64,000 bases of DNA from Psychrobacter sp. UBA3483 (GCF_002377905.1 NZ_DFQS01000003.1:1-64000); one strand, 5' to 3'. Shown: positions 24,839-33,596, counted from the first letter of the stretch. Notes: generated by a model not told the origin, from the letters alone. Numbers and translations are program-made.

Positions 24839-25270
24839 AAAAATACGACCTTATCGCAGACCTAATGGTTAAAAAGTGGCTAAAAATCTAAAAACAGTGT
24901 TTATATGTGCATTGATAGCGCGCTAAATATTAGCATGCCTACACCTTATAAAGGTATGGAAAGCTTTGTGCAATTCTTAATAAATCCTTTTTGAAAAGGT
25001 TTAAAGCGTCATAATTTATAATTTAGACGCCTCAGTGCTTGATAAATCACGCCGTCATCTCCATAAATAGCGCAAACTTTTAATAATTGATTTGGTTAAG
25101 CAGCATCCCGCCGTATTCGCTGGCAAGATTCTATAGTTATCCTCTTTTTGCAACCGATTCGCCACGTTTCATGTGAAACCTTTAAGCGTTTGCGGGTACT
25201 ATAAAGGAGAGGATTGACTCGGGTTGATGAATCGGCCGACCGGTGGACTGTGAAGACGATAGGAGAGCCC
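24839..25270. other. Divergent intergenic region between DUF2939 and dnaJ
   Basis: This 432-nt region has no credible gene. It contains a degenerate parS-like palindrome (25165-25180) and the dnaJ ribosome-binding site. No clear heat-shock (sigma-32) promoter was recognised by eye. Confidence 0.5.
25165..25180. promoter_or_regulatory. Degenerate parS-like palindrome upstream of dnaJ
   Basis: CGTTTCATGTGAAACC matches TGTTTCACGTGAAACA at 13 of 16 positions and keeps the GTTTCA and GTGAAAC half sites. It lies about 90 nt before the dnaJ start. It is weaker than the other three sites and may be a low-affinity site. Confidence 0.45.
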
Positions 25271-26398
25271 ATGAGTAAGCGCGATTTTTATGAAGTATTA
25301 GGTGTCAGTAAAACCGCCGACAGCAAGGAAATTAAGCGAGCTTACCGCAAGCTGGCCATGAAATACCATCCAGACCGTAACTCTGAAGATCCTGATGCTG
25401 AAGACAAATTTAAAGAAGCATCGATGGCGTATGAAGTATTGAGCGATGAAGACAAGCGCTCAGCCTATGATCGCATGGGGCACGCGGCGTTTGAAAACGG
25501 CATGGGCGGCGGCGGTTTTGGTGGCGGTGGCAACTTCCAAGACATCTTTGGCGATATTTTTGGCAACTTTGGTGATATCTTTGGCCAATCACGTGGCGGC
25601 GGTGGCCGTTCGCGCCGCGGTTCAGACTTACGCTATGTGATTGAGCTAACCTTAGAAGAAGCGGTGCGTGGCTGTAAAAAAGAAATCAGCTTTACGGCAC
25701 CTGCGCCGTGCGATACTTGCGATGGTAAAGGCGCAAAAGATGCTTCTGATGTGGTCACTTGTCAGATGTGTCACGGTCAAGGCCAAGTGCGTATGCAGCA
25801 AGGTTTTTTTGCCGTGCAGCAGACTTGTCCGCAGTGTGGTGGCTCTGGCAAACAGATTAAAAATCCTTGTTCTGACTGTCATGGCAGCGGCGTAAAAGAT
25901 AAATCGCGCACGCTTGAGGTTTCTATACCAGCGGGCGTTGACGATGGTGACCGTGTACGCCTAGCAGGTGAAGGCGAAGCAGGCGGCGCAGGCGTGCAAA
26001 ACGGCGATTTATATGTCGAAGTACGCGTAAAACCGCACGATGTCTTTAACCGTCAAGGCGCTGACCTCTATATGGATGTGCCAGTGAGTATTACTGATGC
26101 GGCACTCGGTAAAGAAGTAGAAATTCCAACCTTAGATGGCAAAGTCAAAATCAAGGTCGCTGAAGGGACGCAAAGTGGTAAATTGCTGCGTGTGCGCGGT
26201 AAAGGCGTGACGCCGGTACGTACGACGATGAAAGGCGATTTGATTTGTCGTGTGGTCATCGAGACGCCAGTGAACCTGACGCGCGAGCAAAAAGACTTGT
26301 TACGTCAATTCCAAGATACCCTTGATGGTGATAGCAAGCATCAGCAGTCACCCCATAAAAAGTCATTCTTTAAAAAGATTGGCGAGCTATTTGATTGA
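25271..26398 (+). CDS. dnaJ: Chaperone protein DnaJ
   Basis: A 375-residue type I Hsp40 cochaperone that delivers clients to DnaK and stimulates its ATPase. The start MSKRDFYEVLGV follows AGGAGAGCCC. The J domain carries HPD (KYHPDRN near 31-37). A Gly/Phe-rich linker follows (about 75-115). The zinc domain has four CxxCxGxG repeats (CDTCDGKG, CQMCHGQG, CPQCGGSG, CSDCHGSG). Two C-terminal client-binding domains follow. dapB is downstream but separated by a strong terminator at 26427. Neither dnaK nor grpE is in the window. Confidence 0.95.
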   Translation: MSKRDFYEVLGVSKTADSKEIKRAYRKLAMKYHPDRNSEDPDAEDKFKEASMAYEVLSDEDKRSAYDRMGHAAFENGMGGGGFGGGGNFQDIFGDIFGNFGDIFGQSRGGGGRSRRGSDLRYVIELTLEEAVRGCKKEISFTAPAPCDTCDGKGAKDASDVVTCQMCHGQGQVRMQQGFFAVQQTCPQCGGSGKQIKNPCSDCHGSGVKDKSRTLEVSIPAGVDDGDRVRLAGEGEAGGAGVQNGDLYVEVRVKPHDVFNRQGADLYMDVPVSITDAALGKEVEIPTLDGKVKIKVAEGTQSGKLLRVRGKGVTPVRTTMKGDLICRVVIETPVNLTREQKDLLRQFQDTLDGDSKHQQSPHKKSFFKKIGELFD

Positions 26399-26426
26399 TA
26401 GCTGAGTACTACCGTTAAGTAATTTT

Positions 26427-26465
26427 AAGGCCTATTGTTTCACGTGAAACGATAGGCCTTTTTGT
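26427..26465 (+). terminator. dnaJ terminator built around a parS-like palindrome
   Basis: AAGGCCTAT and ATAGGCCTT flank GTTTCACGTGAAAC so that 34 nt (26427-26460) form one near-perfect palindrome with a single U-G pair. Five T follow. As RNA it is a strong hairpin terminator after dnaJ. As DNA its core is a parS-like site. Confidence 0.85.
26436..26451. promoter_or_regulatory. parS: parS-like ParB binding site in the dnaJ terminator
   Basis: TGTTTCACGTGAAACG matches the palindromic parS 16-mer at 15 of 16 positions (last base G instead of A). It is 4.8 kb from the site in yigZ and 13.4 kb from the one in the ABC-F gene. Confidence 0.75.
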
Positions 26466-26563
26466 TGATACTATAAAAAACCATTTATCCATTATATTTG
26501 CTAAACTTAACCTCATACATTTAACAAACAACCTATCAAAAATAAAATATTTAGGACAAAGAT

Positions 26564-27394
26564 ATGAGTCAACAGGCAGAAGAGCAAGCTATTAAAGTCG
26601 GCGTTATCGGTGCTGGTGGGCGCATGGGGCGTATGCTTATCGAAGCGGTACAGGACAACGCGCAAACCACGCTGAATGCCGCGATTGAGCGTCAAGGTTC
26701 GAGCCTTGTCGGTGCCGATGCTGGCGAAGTTGCAGCGATTGGCCGCCTAGAAGTACAAATTGTCGATGATTTAAAAGCCGTTATTAATGACATTGATGTG
26801 CTGATTGATTTTAGCCTGCCTGATGCCACCGAACAAAATATGCAAATCTGCGCCGCGAACAAAGTTGCGATGGTGATTGGCACCACAGGCTTTAATGCGC
26901 AGCAAGAGCAAGTATTACAAGAAGCCAGTAAGCAGATCGCTATTGTCTATGCAGGTAATTATTCAACAGGCATTAATTTGTCCTTAAAGCTGCTGGCTAT
27001 GGCAGCAAAAGCTTTTGGCAATGATGCTGATGTAGAAGTTATCGAAGCCCATCATAAGCATAAAATTGATGCGCCATCGGGCACGGCTTATATGATGGCA
27101 GAAGCGGTCGCAGAAGCGCGCGGACAAAACCTAAAAGACGTCGCTGTCTATGGCCGCGAAGGGCAAACAGGTGAGCGCGAAGCGGGTAGCATTGGTATTC
27201 ATGCGATACGCGGCGGTGAAATCATCGGCGATCATACCGTGATGTTTATTGCCGACGGTGAAGTGGTTGAAATTACCCACCGTGCCCGAGCGCGCATGAC
27301 CTTCGCCGCTGGTGCTGTACGTGCGGCAACTTGGGTAATTAAACAAGAAATTGGTCAATATAACATGCAGGATGTTTTGGGCTTAAATGACTAA
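26564..27394 (+). CDS. dapB: 4-hydroxy-tetrahydrodipicolinate reductase
   Basis: Catalyses the NAD(P)H-dependent reduction step in lysine and diaminopimelate synthesis. 276 residues, normal length. The nucleotide-binding motif GVIGAGGRMGR lies near residues 13-23. The catalytic and substrate-binding segment EAHHKHKIDAPSGTA is near 160-174. The active-site region GEIIGDHTVMF follows. The ATG has AGGA upstream. It feeds peptidoglycan synthesis together with mpl at 31274. It sits downstream of dnaJ, an arrangement common in gammaproteobacteria, but the terminator between them implies a separate promoter. Confidence 0.95.
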   Translation: MSQQAEEQAIKVGVIGAGGRMGRMLIEAVQDNAQTTLNAAIERQGSSLVGADAGEVAAIGRLEVQIVDDLKAVINDIDVLIDFSLPDATEQNMQICAANKVAMVIGTTGFNAQQEQVLQEASKQIAIVYAGNYSTGINLSLKLLAMAAKAFGNDADVEVIEAHHKHKIDAPSGTAYMMAEAVAEARGQNLKDVAVYGREGQTGEREAGSIGIHAIRGGEIIGDHTVMFIADGEVVEITHRARARMTFAAGAVRAATWVIKQEIGQYNMQDVLGLND

Positions 27395-27476
27395 AGCCTA
27401 AAATATTAAGGTTTCTTACTCATGGTTTGGTAGCGGTTACTTATTGATAAAGCAGAATGACTGCTAGGAGTCAGAC

Positions 27477-28394
27477 ATGAATAAGTTTAGCGAACATCTA
27501 AGAACACGTTTTGGTCGTACGCTGGCTATGATAAAAGCTACCAAAACCATAAGTTATACGTGTCCGATAGCATTTACCTTAAGTTTAACGGTATTGCCAA
27601 TCGTCGTACAAGCGGCCGCTTATCAAACTTATGTGATTCATACCTATGGCGGTGAGGCGTTATTACCAGCCGTTCGTCAGCAGTTAAATAGTAGTCACGA
27701 TGGCGGTACGGTGTCGAGCTATCAAGATAAATTAGTATTACATACCACGGCTGCTAACTATCAAAAAGTAAAGCAGTTACTCAATCAGATTGATGGTCAA
27801 CCGCAAGCATTGACCGTTGCTGTGCGTGTTGGAAATAGTAGCCAATCCCAAGATAATAATCAGCAAGGTCGGGTTATTATTAGTAATCGCGGTATTCAAG
27901 GTGCAGGGATTATTAACCAGCGTAATAGCCAACAGCAAGGTAATAATCTATATCAAGTACAAACCCTCTCTGGCAGGGCGGCAAGCATCAGCACCGGCAC
28001 GCTTTACTCATTAAACCAAAGCTATATTGCCAATAGCTATCCGACCTATAACCGTCCAGCGTGGCAGATTATTATTCAGCAGCAAGTATTACTGCCAACG
28101 ACGCAAGGGATGGCGGTGACGCCAACACTACTGCCAAATGGGAAAGTAGAAGTAACATTAACCCAAGTAGAAGAACAGCTCGTGCGCGCTAATCCTTCTG
28201 ATAATCGCCACGCTTATAATAATAACAGTAGCGTACAAGGTCAAAAATTGAATAGCACTATTATCGTCCCACGCGGACAGTGGGTGACTATCGGACAAAT
28301 CTCACAAAACAATCAAAGCCAAAACTCAGGCTATGGCAGTAATAGGACGCTAAATAGCATGAATAGCGTACCGATTTCGCTCTTCGTGCAGTAA
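27477..28394 (+). CDS. Secretin N-domain-like exported protein of unknown function
   Basis: A 305-residue protein with an N-terminal hydrophobic segment (about 28-47) that could be a signal peptide with a long basic n-region. A stretch near 50-105 (YVIHTYGGEALLPAVR, then DKLVLHTTAANYQKVKQLLNQID) resembles the N0/N1-like repeats of type II/III secretion secretins and NolW-like proteins, which end with a short QIDG turn. The middle is rich in Gln, Asn and Ser, and there is no secretin pore domain. GRAASISTGTLYSLNQ and IIIQQQVLLPTTQGMAVTP suggest a further beta domain. The start has AGGAG. It lies 82 nt after dapB. Function unknown; partner pores would be encoded elsewhere. Confidence 0.55.
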   Translation: MNKFSEHLRTRFGRTLAMIKATKTISYTCPIAFTLSLTVLPIVVQAAAYQTYVIHTYGGEALLPAVRQQLNSSHDGGTVSSYQDKLVLHTTAANYQKVKQLLNQIDGQPQALTVAVRVGNSSQSQDNNQQGRVIISNRGIQGAGIINQRNSQQQGNNLYQVQTLSGRAASISTGTLYSLNQSYIANSYPTYNRPAWQIIIQQQVLLPTTQGMAVTPTLLPNGKVEVTLTQVEEQLVRANPSDNRHAYNNNSSVQGQKLNSTIIVPRGQWVTIGQISQNNQSQNSGYGSNRTLNSMNSVPISLFVQ

Positions 28395-28449
28395 CGAATG
28401 ACTTTTTACTGCAACTGGTTAGTTAGTAACGTCAAGAAATAAACAAACA

Positions 28450-28492
28450 TAAAAAAGCGCGGCACTACTTATCACAGTACTGCGCTTTTTTT
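28450..28492. terminator. Bidirectional terminator between the secretin-N-like gene and the decarboxylase
   Basis: AAAAAAGCGC and GCGCTTTTTT form the outer stem, with additional pairing inside (ACT/AGT). T runs lie on both strands and both flanking genes converge on it. Confidence 0.8.
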
Positions 28493-28514
28493 ATTGATAT
28501 TGATTGGTTAAAAA

Positions 28515-29696
28515 TTAATCAATATAAACCACGTCTAACGGGGGAAAACCATTGAACTCGACCGATGAATACGAGTTGGTATAAGCACCAGTCGTTAACC
28601 AATAGATTTTATCGCCAATCTCAAGCTCTTCTGGCAACTGGTAACCCGCTTCTTCATACATGATGTCGGTTGAGTCACACGTTGGCCCTGCCAATACAAC
28701 GGTGCCTTCACTTGTTGAGGTTTCCATTTTAGGCGTATAGACAGGATACTTGATCGCTTCGCCTAAAGTTTCAATCAAGCCTTGGAATAAGCCCACATCG
28801 GTATAGACCCAGCGGGTCAAATCCGTATCTGATTTACGCGAAATCAGCACCACATCGCTGACCAAGACACCCGAGCCGCCAACCAATGAACGACCAGGCT
28901 CAAGGATAATCTCTGGCATCTCATCTTCATTGTAATCATCAGTCAAATAACTGGTAATCTCTTCTGCATAGACTTTGACCGGATTGACTTCGCTGATATA
29001 GTTTGCCGGAAAGCCGCCGCCCAAATTAATCATTTGCAGCTTAATGCCTTCCTCATTTCTCATCCAGTCAAACATATATTTAACCTTGGCGAGCGCATCA
29101 TCCCAAGCGGCCACGTCTTTTTGCTGGCTACCGACGTGAAACGAGATACCATAAGGCACTAAGCCCAATTCGCGCGCTTGAATCAACAAGTCAATTGCCA
29201 TATTTGGATGGCAACCAAATTTACGTGATAGCGGCCATTCAGCGGTTTCAGAGCCTTGTACTAAGATACGTACAAATATTTTTGAACCAGGCGCGTGCTT
29301 AGCGATATTTTTTAAATCCGCTTCAGAATCGGTTGCGTACAAATCAATCCCTTTTTCAAACGCATATTTGACATGCTGCGCTTTTTTAATGGTGTTGCCA
29401 TAAGAGATACGCGATGGCTCAACGCCGCAATCAAGCACCCGATCCAGCTCATAGATTGACGCACAGTCAAAGTTTGACCCAAGCTCAGCCAGTAAGTTAA
29501 TGACTTCAACCGCAGGGCTTGCCTTCATGGCATAATGGATTTTTGCCTTTGGAAAAAAACCAACCATTTCCGCATATTTTGCTTTAATGCGGCTCAAGTC
29601 GACCACCAAAAATGGCGTGTCGCGACCTTCGGCAGCTTTGGTGAACTTCTGCCAGCCGGCAGGGTCAAAATATTGGTCAATTTTGATCATGGTCAT
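28515..29696 (-). CDS. speC: Type III PLP-dependent ornithine/lysine decarboxylase
   Basis: A 393-residue alanine-racemase-fold decarboxylase making putrescine from ornithine, or cadaverine from lysine in bifunctional relatives. The PLP lysine is K58 in YAMKAS. Other motifs: HVGSQQKD near 195, GGGFP near 228, EPGRSLVG near 270, and the active-site cysteine of the neighbouring subunit in GPTCDSTD near 320. The group matches the proteobacterial enzymes resembling eukaryotic ornithine decarboxylase rather than the large fold-type I SpeC/SpeF of E. coli, so the symbol follows Pseudomonas usage. Two start codons (M1, M3) are possible. Substrate choice is inferred. Confidence 0.85.
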   Translation of the reverse strand: MTMIKIDQYFDPAGWQKFTKAAEGRDTPFLVVDLSRIKAKYAEMVGFFPKAKIHYAMKASPAVEVINLLAELGSNFDCASIYELDRVLDCGVEPSRISYGNTIKKAQHVKYAFEKGIDLYATDSEADLKNIAKHAPGSKIFVRILVQGSETAEWPLSRKFGCHPNMAIDLLIQARELGLVPYGISFHVGSQQKDVAAWDDALAKVKYMFDWMRNEEGIKLQMINLGGGFPANYISEVNPVKVYAEEITSYLTDDYNEDEMPEIILEPGRSLVGGSGVLVSDVVLISRKSDTDLTRWVYTDVGLFQGLIETLGEAIKYPVYTPKMETSTSEGTVVLAGPTCDSTDIMYEEAGYQLPEELEIGDKIYWLTTGAYTNSYSSVEFNGFPPLDVVYID

Positions 29697-29858
29697 GGTG
29701 GGTAAACCTTTAATGAAGACAATTAATGTCGGAGAATAAGAAAACCAGAGAATAAAAACGTTAGGATATAAAAGCCAGTGTCATCATCATATCGTCATAA
29801 GACCCTCATTTTTAACGATAATAAGAGCAAAATAAGCGTGGCTTAAAATATAAATGTA

Positions 29859-30413
29859 TTAAGAGTTGGTCGTTTGTAGCTGTTTATCCGCGATTTGCTC
29901 GCCCTGTTTTTCGCGTATTTTAAGGACTTTACGCACTTTATCACGCGCCCGCGTTTGTTTAAGACGCGATAAATAATCAACGAAGATGACACCATTTAAA
30001 TGATCCATTTCATGTTGGATACAAACAGCAAGTAAGCCTTCGACTTCTTCATCAATCTTATCACCATTTTCATCTAAAGCTTCGATACGTACTTTGGTTG
30101 GACGTTCAACCTTATCATAGACTTCAGGCACCGACAAACAGCCCTCTTCATACGGCTGTTTTTCTTCTACCAACGGCGTGACTTTAGGGTTGATAAATAC
30201 CCTTGGGCTGTCTTTATCTTCCGATAAATCCATGACGATAAGCTGAATATGACGGTCGACTTGGCTTGCCGCCAAACCAATACCTTGGGCATCATACATT
30301 GTCTCAATCATATCGGCGATTAAGGTTTTGATTTCAGCCGTGACTTCCTTAACAGGCTTAGCAATCGTGCGTAAGCGCGGGTCGGGATAGCTTAAAATAG
30401 GGAGTAACGCCAT
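29859..30413 (-). CDS. def: Peptide deformylase
   Basis: Removes the formyl group from the N-terminal methionine of new proteins. The metal-binding and catalytic motifs are all present: GIGLAASQV near 44, EGCLSVPE near 90, and QHEMDHLNG near 133 with the two His ligands and catalytic Glu. The start at MALLPILSYPDPRL is preferred because GAGGT lies 7 nt upstream; a GTG three codons earlier would add MSL. About 184 residues with a basic, Gln-rich C-terminal tail. No fmt gene follows, unlike the common def-fmt pair. Confidence 0.93.
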   Translation of the reverse strand: MALLPILSYPDPRLRTIAKPVKEVTAEIKTLIADMIETMYDAQGIGLAASQVDRHIQLIVMDLSEDKDSPRVFINPKVTPLVEEKQPYEEGCLSVPEVYDKVERPTKVRIEALDENGDKIDEEVEGLLAVCIQHEMDHLNGVIFVDYLSRLKQTRARDKVRKVLKIREKQGEQIADKQLQTTNS

Positions 30414-30568
30414 AAGGCTCACCTCAATGATAAAGATAAAATAGGACTGATATTATAAGATAAATGGGGGCAAAAGTAATGCTTATCAATACATAAGGTA
30501 CTTTATGCTTAGGGAATAACATAAGAAAAACTGACTATTAATAATTCAGATAGAAAAACACAGCCAAT

Positions 30569-30604
30569 AAAAAGGGCCTTACGTTGAGTAAGACCTTTTT
30601 TATG
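30569..30604 (-). terminator. Terminator after the GlsB-like gene
   Basis: AAAAAGG-CCTTAC and GTAAG-CCTTTTT form a stem with one mismatched pair and a short loop, followed by T residues on the minus strand. It lies about 36 nt past the stop of the gene at 30640. Confidence 0.75.
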
Positions 30605-30639
30605 TTCTTTAACTTAGTGGGAGGAATGGCGCGCCTGCA

Positions 30640-30894
30640 TTATACGCGGCGTTTATTCATAATCATCTCATAGATAAACAGTAAGATAATCGCACCGATG
30701 ACTGAGAAGATAAGACCAGTAAAGCCACCATCAGCATTGATACCGATTAAGCCTGCGACAAAACCACCCAGCATGGCACCAACGATACCCAATACAATGG
30801 TCATAATCCAACCCATAGGGTCGTTACCCGGCTTAATAGCACGTGCTAATAAACCTGCGACCAAACCAACGATAATCATCCAAATAAAGCTCAT
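30640..30894 (-). CDS. GlsB/YeaQ/YmgE-family stress-response membrane protein
   Basis: An 84-residue inner-membrane protein of the transglycosylase-associated (GlsB/YeaQ/YmgE) family. Three hydrophobic segments (about 2-18, 27-49, 55-76) are present. The family motif GLVAGLLARAIKPGNDPMGW is near residues 10-29 (in part: ARAIKPGNDPMGW), followed by IVLGIVGAMLGGFV. Relatives are induced by envelope or osmotic stress; no enzymatic activity is known. GGAG-type ribosome-binding sequence (AGGAGAATAAC) precedes the ATG. Monocistronic with its own terminator. Confidence 0.88.
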   Translation of the reverse strand: MSFIWMIIVGLVAGLLARAIKPGNDPMGWIMTIVLGIVGAMLGGFVAGLIGINADGGFTGLIFSVIGAIILLFIYEMIMNKRRV

Positions 30895-31273
30895 TGTTAT
30901 TCTCCTAATATTTTTAATTTATGCTGTTATTTATAATCTATTACTTATTTGATGAATCCATTGTAATCATTGGATGTCATAAAAAGTAACGACGAAATGT
31001 TATCTGTGTACGGGCTATGTGAGAAAAAAGCCATATTTGCTATCAAGCAGATGAAATAGGTAAACGGTAGGTTAAAACGGTAGTAAAGTCGCTAACGTGA
31101 TAAAGCGTTGATTACTATCATGTGTAAATTATTCAAATAATTATATGGACTTATAAACGTTGGAGGAGCTATCTATGAGAAGGAAACTAGCTATAAAAAA
31201 AGCATAGTCCGTTTAACGAACTATACTTTTAGAGAAGGTATTGGTTTTAGAGGCTTCACATTTAAATGGAGAT
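30895..31273. other. Intergenic region between the GlsB-like gene and mpl
   Basis: This 379-nt AT-rich stretch has no credible gene. It holds the mpl terminator (31194-31230) and must contain the promoter of the GlsB-like gene near its left end. Confidence 0.5.
31194..31230 (-). terminator. Rho-independent terminator after mpl
   Basis: On the minus strand AGTATAGT-CGTT and ACG-ACTATGCT pair with two mismatches and an A-rich loop, followed by seven T. It lies about 45 nt past the mpl stop. Confidence 0.75.
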
Positions 31274-32764
31274 TTATTTATTGCGCAGCGCAGTCAATAG
31301 ACGCTGGTGAATACCTTCAAAGCCACCATTCGACATAATGACAATCGCATCGCCCGCTTGGGCATGGGTCATGATATGTTCAATAATCGCCTCGGTACTA
31401 GACAGCACCTGCTGAGTTACGATATTAGAATTTTTAGCCTTGGCATTATCGATGACGTCTTTTAGACCCCATTCAAGTCCGGTTGGCTCATACCATAAAG
31501 TATGGTCGGCGAGGGCGGCGGATTCAGCCAAGCTGTCTTGGTGAATGCCCATTTTCATGGTGTTGCTGCGCGGCTCGATAATCGCCCAAATGCGTCTGTT
31601 CGCCAGTTTCTTTTTAGCGCCATCCAATGTAGTCGTAATAGCGGTTGGGTGGTGGGCAAAATCATCAAATATCAAGATGTCATTTACATCACCAATCAGC
31701 TCCATGCGACGTTTGATACCAGCGAAGGCGGATAATGCTGCGCAGGCGGTTTTGACATCAACACCAACATTATAAGCCGCTGCGACCGCAATCAGCGCAT
31801 TATTGACGTTATGAATACCGCTCATCGACCAATCAACGACCGCTGTCGCTTCATCCTCCTCTACAAAACTGACGATAAATTGGCCACCATCAGCACTGAT
31901 AAGCTCGGCTTGCCAGTCGCTATTATGCTGAGGGCTTTGCTCGTCTTTCCTATCGTTGTCTGACTTTTTATCAATAACCGCTGTCCGCCAAATGGGTGTC
32001 CAAACGCCTTTTGCCAACGTCTCTTCTAGGCTAATGGTCGCCGCTGGCATGATGATTTTGCCGCTACTTGGAATCATGCGCACCATATGATGAAACTGGG
32101 TTTGGATGGCGTTTAGGTCAGCGAAGATATCGGCATGGTCAAATTCAAGATTGTTTAAAATAGCGGTACGGGGGCGATAATGGACGAACTTTGAGCGCTT
32201 ATCAAAAAACGCTGAATCGTATTCATCAGCCTCAATAACGAAGTAGCCGGTTTTTTCTACACTGCCATCAGCGACTTTTTCAGCACCCAAGTAGCTGCTA
32301 TGGGCAAAGACTTGTTGCAAACGCTCGTCACTAGTATCAACCAATGGCACGCCGCCGATTAAAAATCCTGTGTCAATACCGGCATAATGCAATATCCACG
32401 CCAGCATGGTTGTCGTCGTGGTCTTACCATGCGTACCTGCCACGGCGATGACATGGCGTGATTGCAACACTTGCTCGGATAAGAACTGCGGCCCTGAGGT
32501 ATAGCGCAGGCCGCTATCGAGCATATATTCGATAACATCCATGCCACGTTTCATAGCATTACCAACCACCACCAAATCTGGCGCTGGCTGCAAATGCTCT
32601 ATGAGATAACCTTCGGCAATGGTCACGCCCGCATTTTCAAGTTGGGTCGACATCGGCGGGTAGACATTGGCATCCGAGCCTGTGACTGTATGCCCAAGCG
32701 CGCGCGCAAGTAACGCCAGCGAGCCCATAAAAGTACCACAAATACCAAGAATATGAATATGCAT
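31274..32764 (-). CDS. mpl: UDP-N-acetylmuramate:L-alanyl-gamma-D-glutamyl-meso-diaminopimelate ligase
   Basis: The murein-tripeptide recycling ligase. 496 residues. The N-terminal motif MHIHILGICGTFMGSLALLAR (seen as GICGTFMGSLALLA) distinguishes Mpl from MurC. The ATP-binding loop AGTHGKTTTTTMLAW is at about 111-125. EADEYDSAFFDKRSKF and NNLEFDHADIF are the following Mur-ligase metal and substrate motifs. FDDFAHHPTAI is near 370. A polar insertion of about 25 residues rich in Lys, Asp and Gln (around 270-295) is a lineage feature. It acts in the cytoplasm on tripeptide taken up from the wall. Confidence 0.92.
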   Translation of the reverse strand: MHIHILGICGTFMGSLALLARALGHTVTGSDANVYPPMSTQLENAGVTIAEGYLIEHLQPAPDLVVVGNAMKRGMDVIEYMLDSGLRYTSGPQFLSEQVLQSRHVIAVAGTHGKTTTTTMLAWILHYAGIDTGFLIGGVPLVDTSDERLQQVFAHSSYLGAEKVADGSVEKTGYFVIEADEYDSAFFDKRSKFVHYRPRTAILNNLEFDHADIFADLNAIQTQFHHMVRMIPSSGKIIMPAATISLEETLAKGVWTPIWRTAVIDKKSDNDRKDEQSPQHNSDWQAELISADGGQFIVSFVEEDEATAVVDWSMSGIHNVNNALIAVAAAYNVGVDVKTACAALSAFAGIKRRMELIGDVNDILIFDDFAHHPTAITTTLDGAKKKLANRRIWAIIEPRSNTMKMGIHQDSLAESAALADHTLWYEPTGLEWGLKDVIDNAKAKNSNIVTQQVLSSTEAIIEHIMTHAQAGDAIVIMSNGGFEGIHQRLLTALRNK

Positions 32765-32896
32765 AGACGTTCCGTACGCGCTTAAAAAAAGGAGATTGAG
32801 CTTGAATATCAGCCAACCGTGATTAGTACAGCCAGCAGTTCGGTAGACAGCTCGATAAACAAAGACTCATTGTAAAGTAAACACCATAAGATGACC

Positions 32897-32924
32897 AATA
32901 AAAAACGCCCAGCAAGTAGGCGTT
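32897..32924 (-). terminator. Terminator after the NlpE-like gene
   Basis: AACGCC and GGCGTT pair around a 9-nt loop, followed on the minus strand by TTTTTTATT. It lies about 37 nt past the stop of the lipoprotein gene at 32961. Confidence 0.75.
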
Positions 32925-32960
32925 GTGTAGATTTGCGATTTGACTTATGTCGCTAGCTGT

Positions 32961-33596
32961 TTATTTACGAGAAAGGGTATAGTCATCATTAGGGTTGGCA
33001 TCAGCGTCCATCATAATCAAATGGTTGTCACTGATTTTATAGGTTTCGATGTTTTTTCTCTCATAAACAATGGTGATTTTATCGTCATCTTGGCGATAAA
33101 CCCCTGATTCTAGCAAAGGCGGATTGGTCGGCGCCGCATCATTAAAAACACTGGTTTTTAGCACAGAGCCATCAGCAAATAAATTTAAGGTGATATCAAT
33201 ATTATCGCAAGAAGCGCATGGCACCACGCCGCCATAATCACCCATCAAGGTTGCTTGTAAGCTGCTGTCGCTACTGGCAGCCGAAATCATCGGCGCGCGG
33301 CGACTGTTGTCATTTGAATTTGCTGCTGCTATCAGAGATTGACTTTCTGCGTTATTTGCCTCATCCGCTGCATCGTTGGCCAGATCTTTTTGAGCGTCAT
33401 TATCCTGTAAGTCAGACGATGTGGCACTACTATTAGTAGCCGGTGCGCCCTGCGTGGTTTTATTATTGGCAGTCGTAGAAGATGACGCACTATCACAGCT
33501 CATGAGTAGCAGACAAAGTGGCAGCGCTAATAACGGACGCATACAGCGTCTCATAATAGTCACAGCAGCAGAAAAAGGGGTCGAGATAGTAATCAT
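32961..33596 (-). CDS. NlpE-like lipoprotein (copper/envelope stress)
   Basis: An outer-membrane-type lipoprotein, about 211 residues from the chosen ATG. A TTG six codons earlier or a Met 14 codons later are alternatives; no start has a good ribosome-binding site. The lipobox is LLMSC. A linker of about 85 residues rich in Ser, Asn, Ala and Asp follows, then a C-terminal domain of NlpE type: MGDYGGVVPCASCDNIDITL, visible in part as GDYGGVVPCASCDNI, with the CxxC of NlpE. The last part resembles META/NlpE N-domain strands. NlpE senses surface contact and lipoprotein trafficking and signals to Cpx; whether this protein does so is inferred. Confidence 0.75.
   Translation of the reverse strand: MITISTPFSAAVTIMRRCMRPLLALPLCLLLMSCDSASSSTTANNKTTQGAPATNSSATSSDLQDNDAQKDLANDAADEANNAESQSLIAAANSNDNSRRAPMISAASSDSSLQATLMGDYGGVVPCASCDNIDITLNLFADGSVLKTSVFNDAAPTNPPLLESGVYRQDDDKITIVYERKNIETYKISDNHLIMMDADANPNDDYTLSRK

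Noticed and set aside
25081..25270. Sigma-32 heat-shock promoter for dnaJ
   Set aside because: No CTTGAA/CCCCAT-like pair at proper spacing was visible.
29133..29147. GACGTGAAACG inside the decarboxylase gene as a further parS site
   Set aside because: Only the right half resembles parS; the left half (TACC) does not complete the palindrome.
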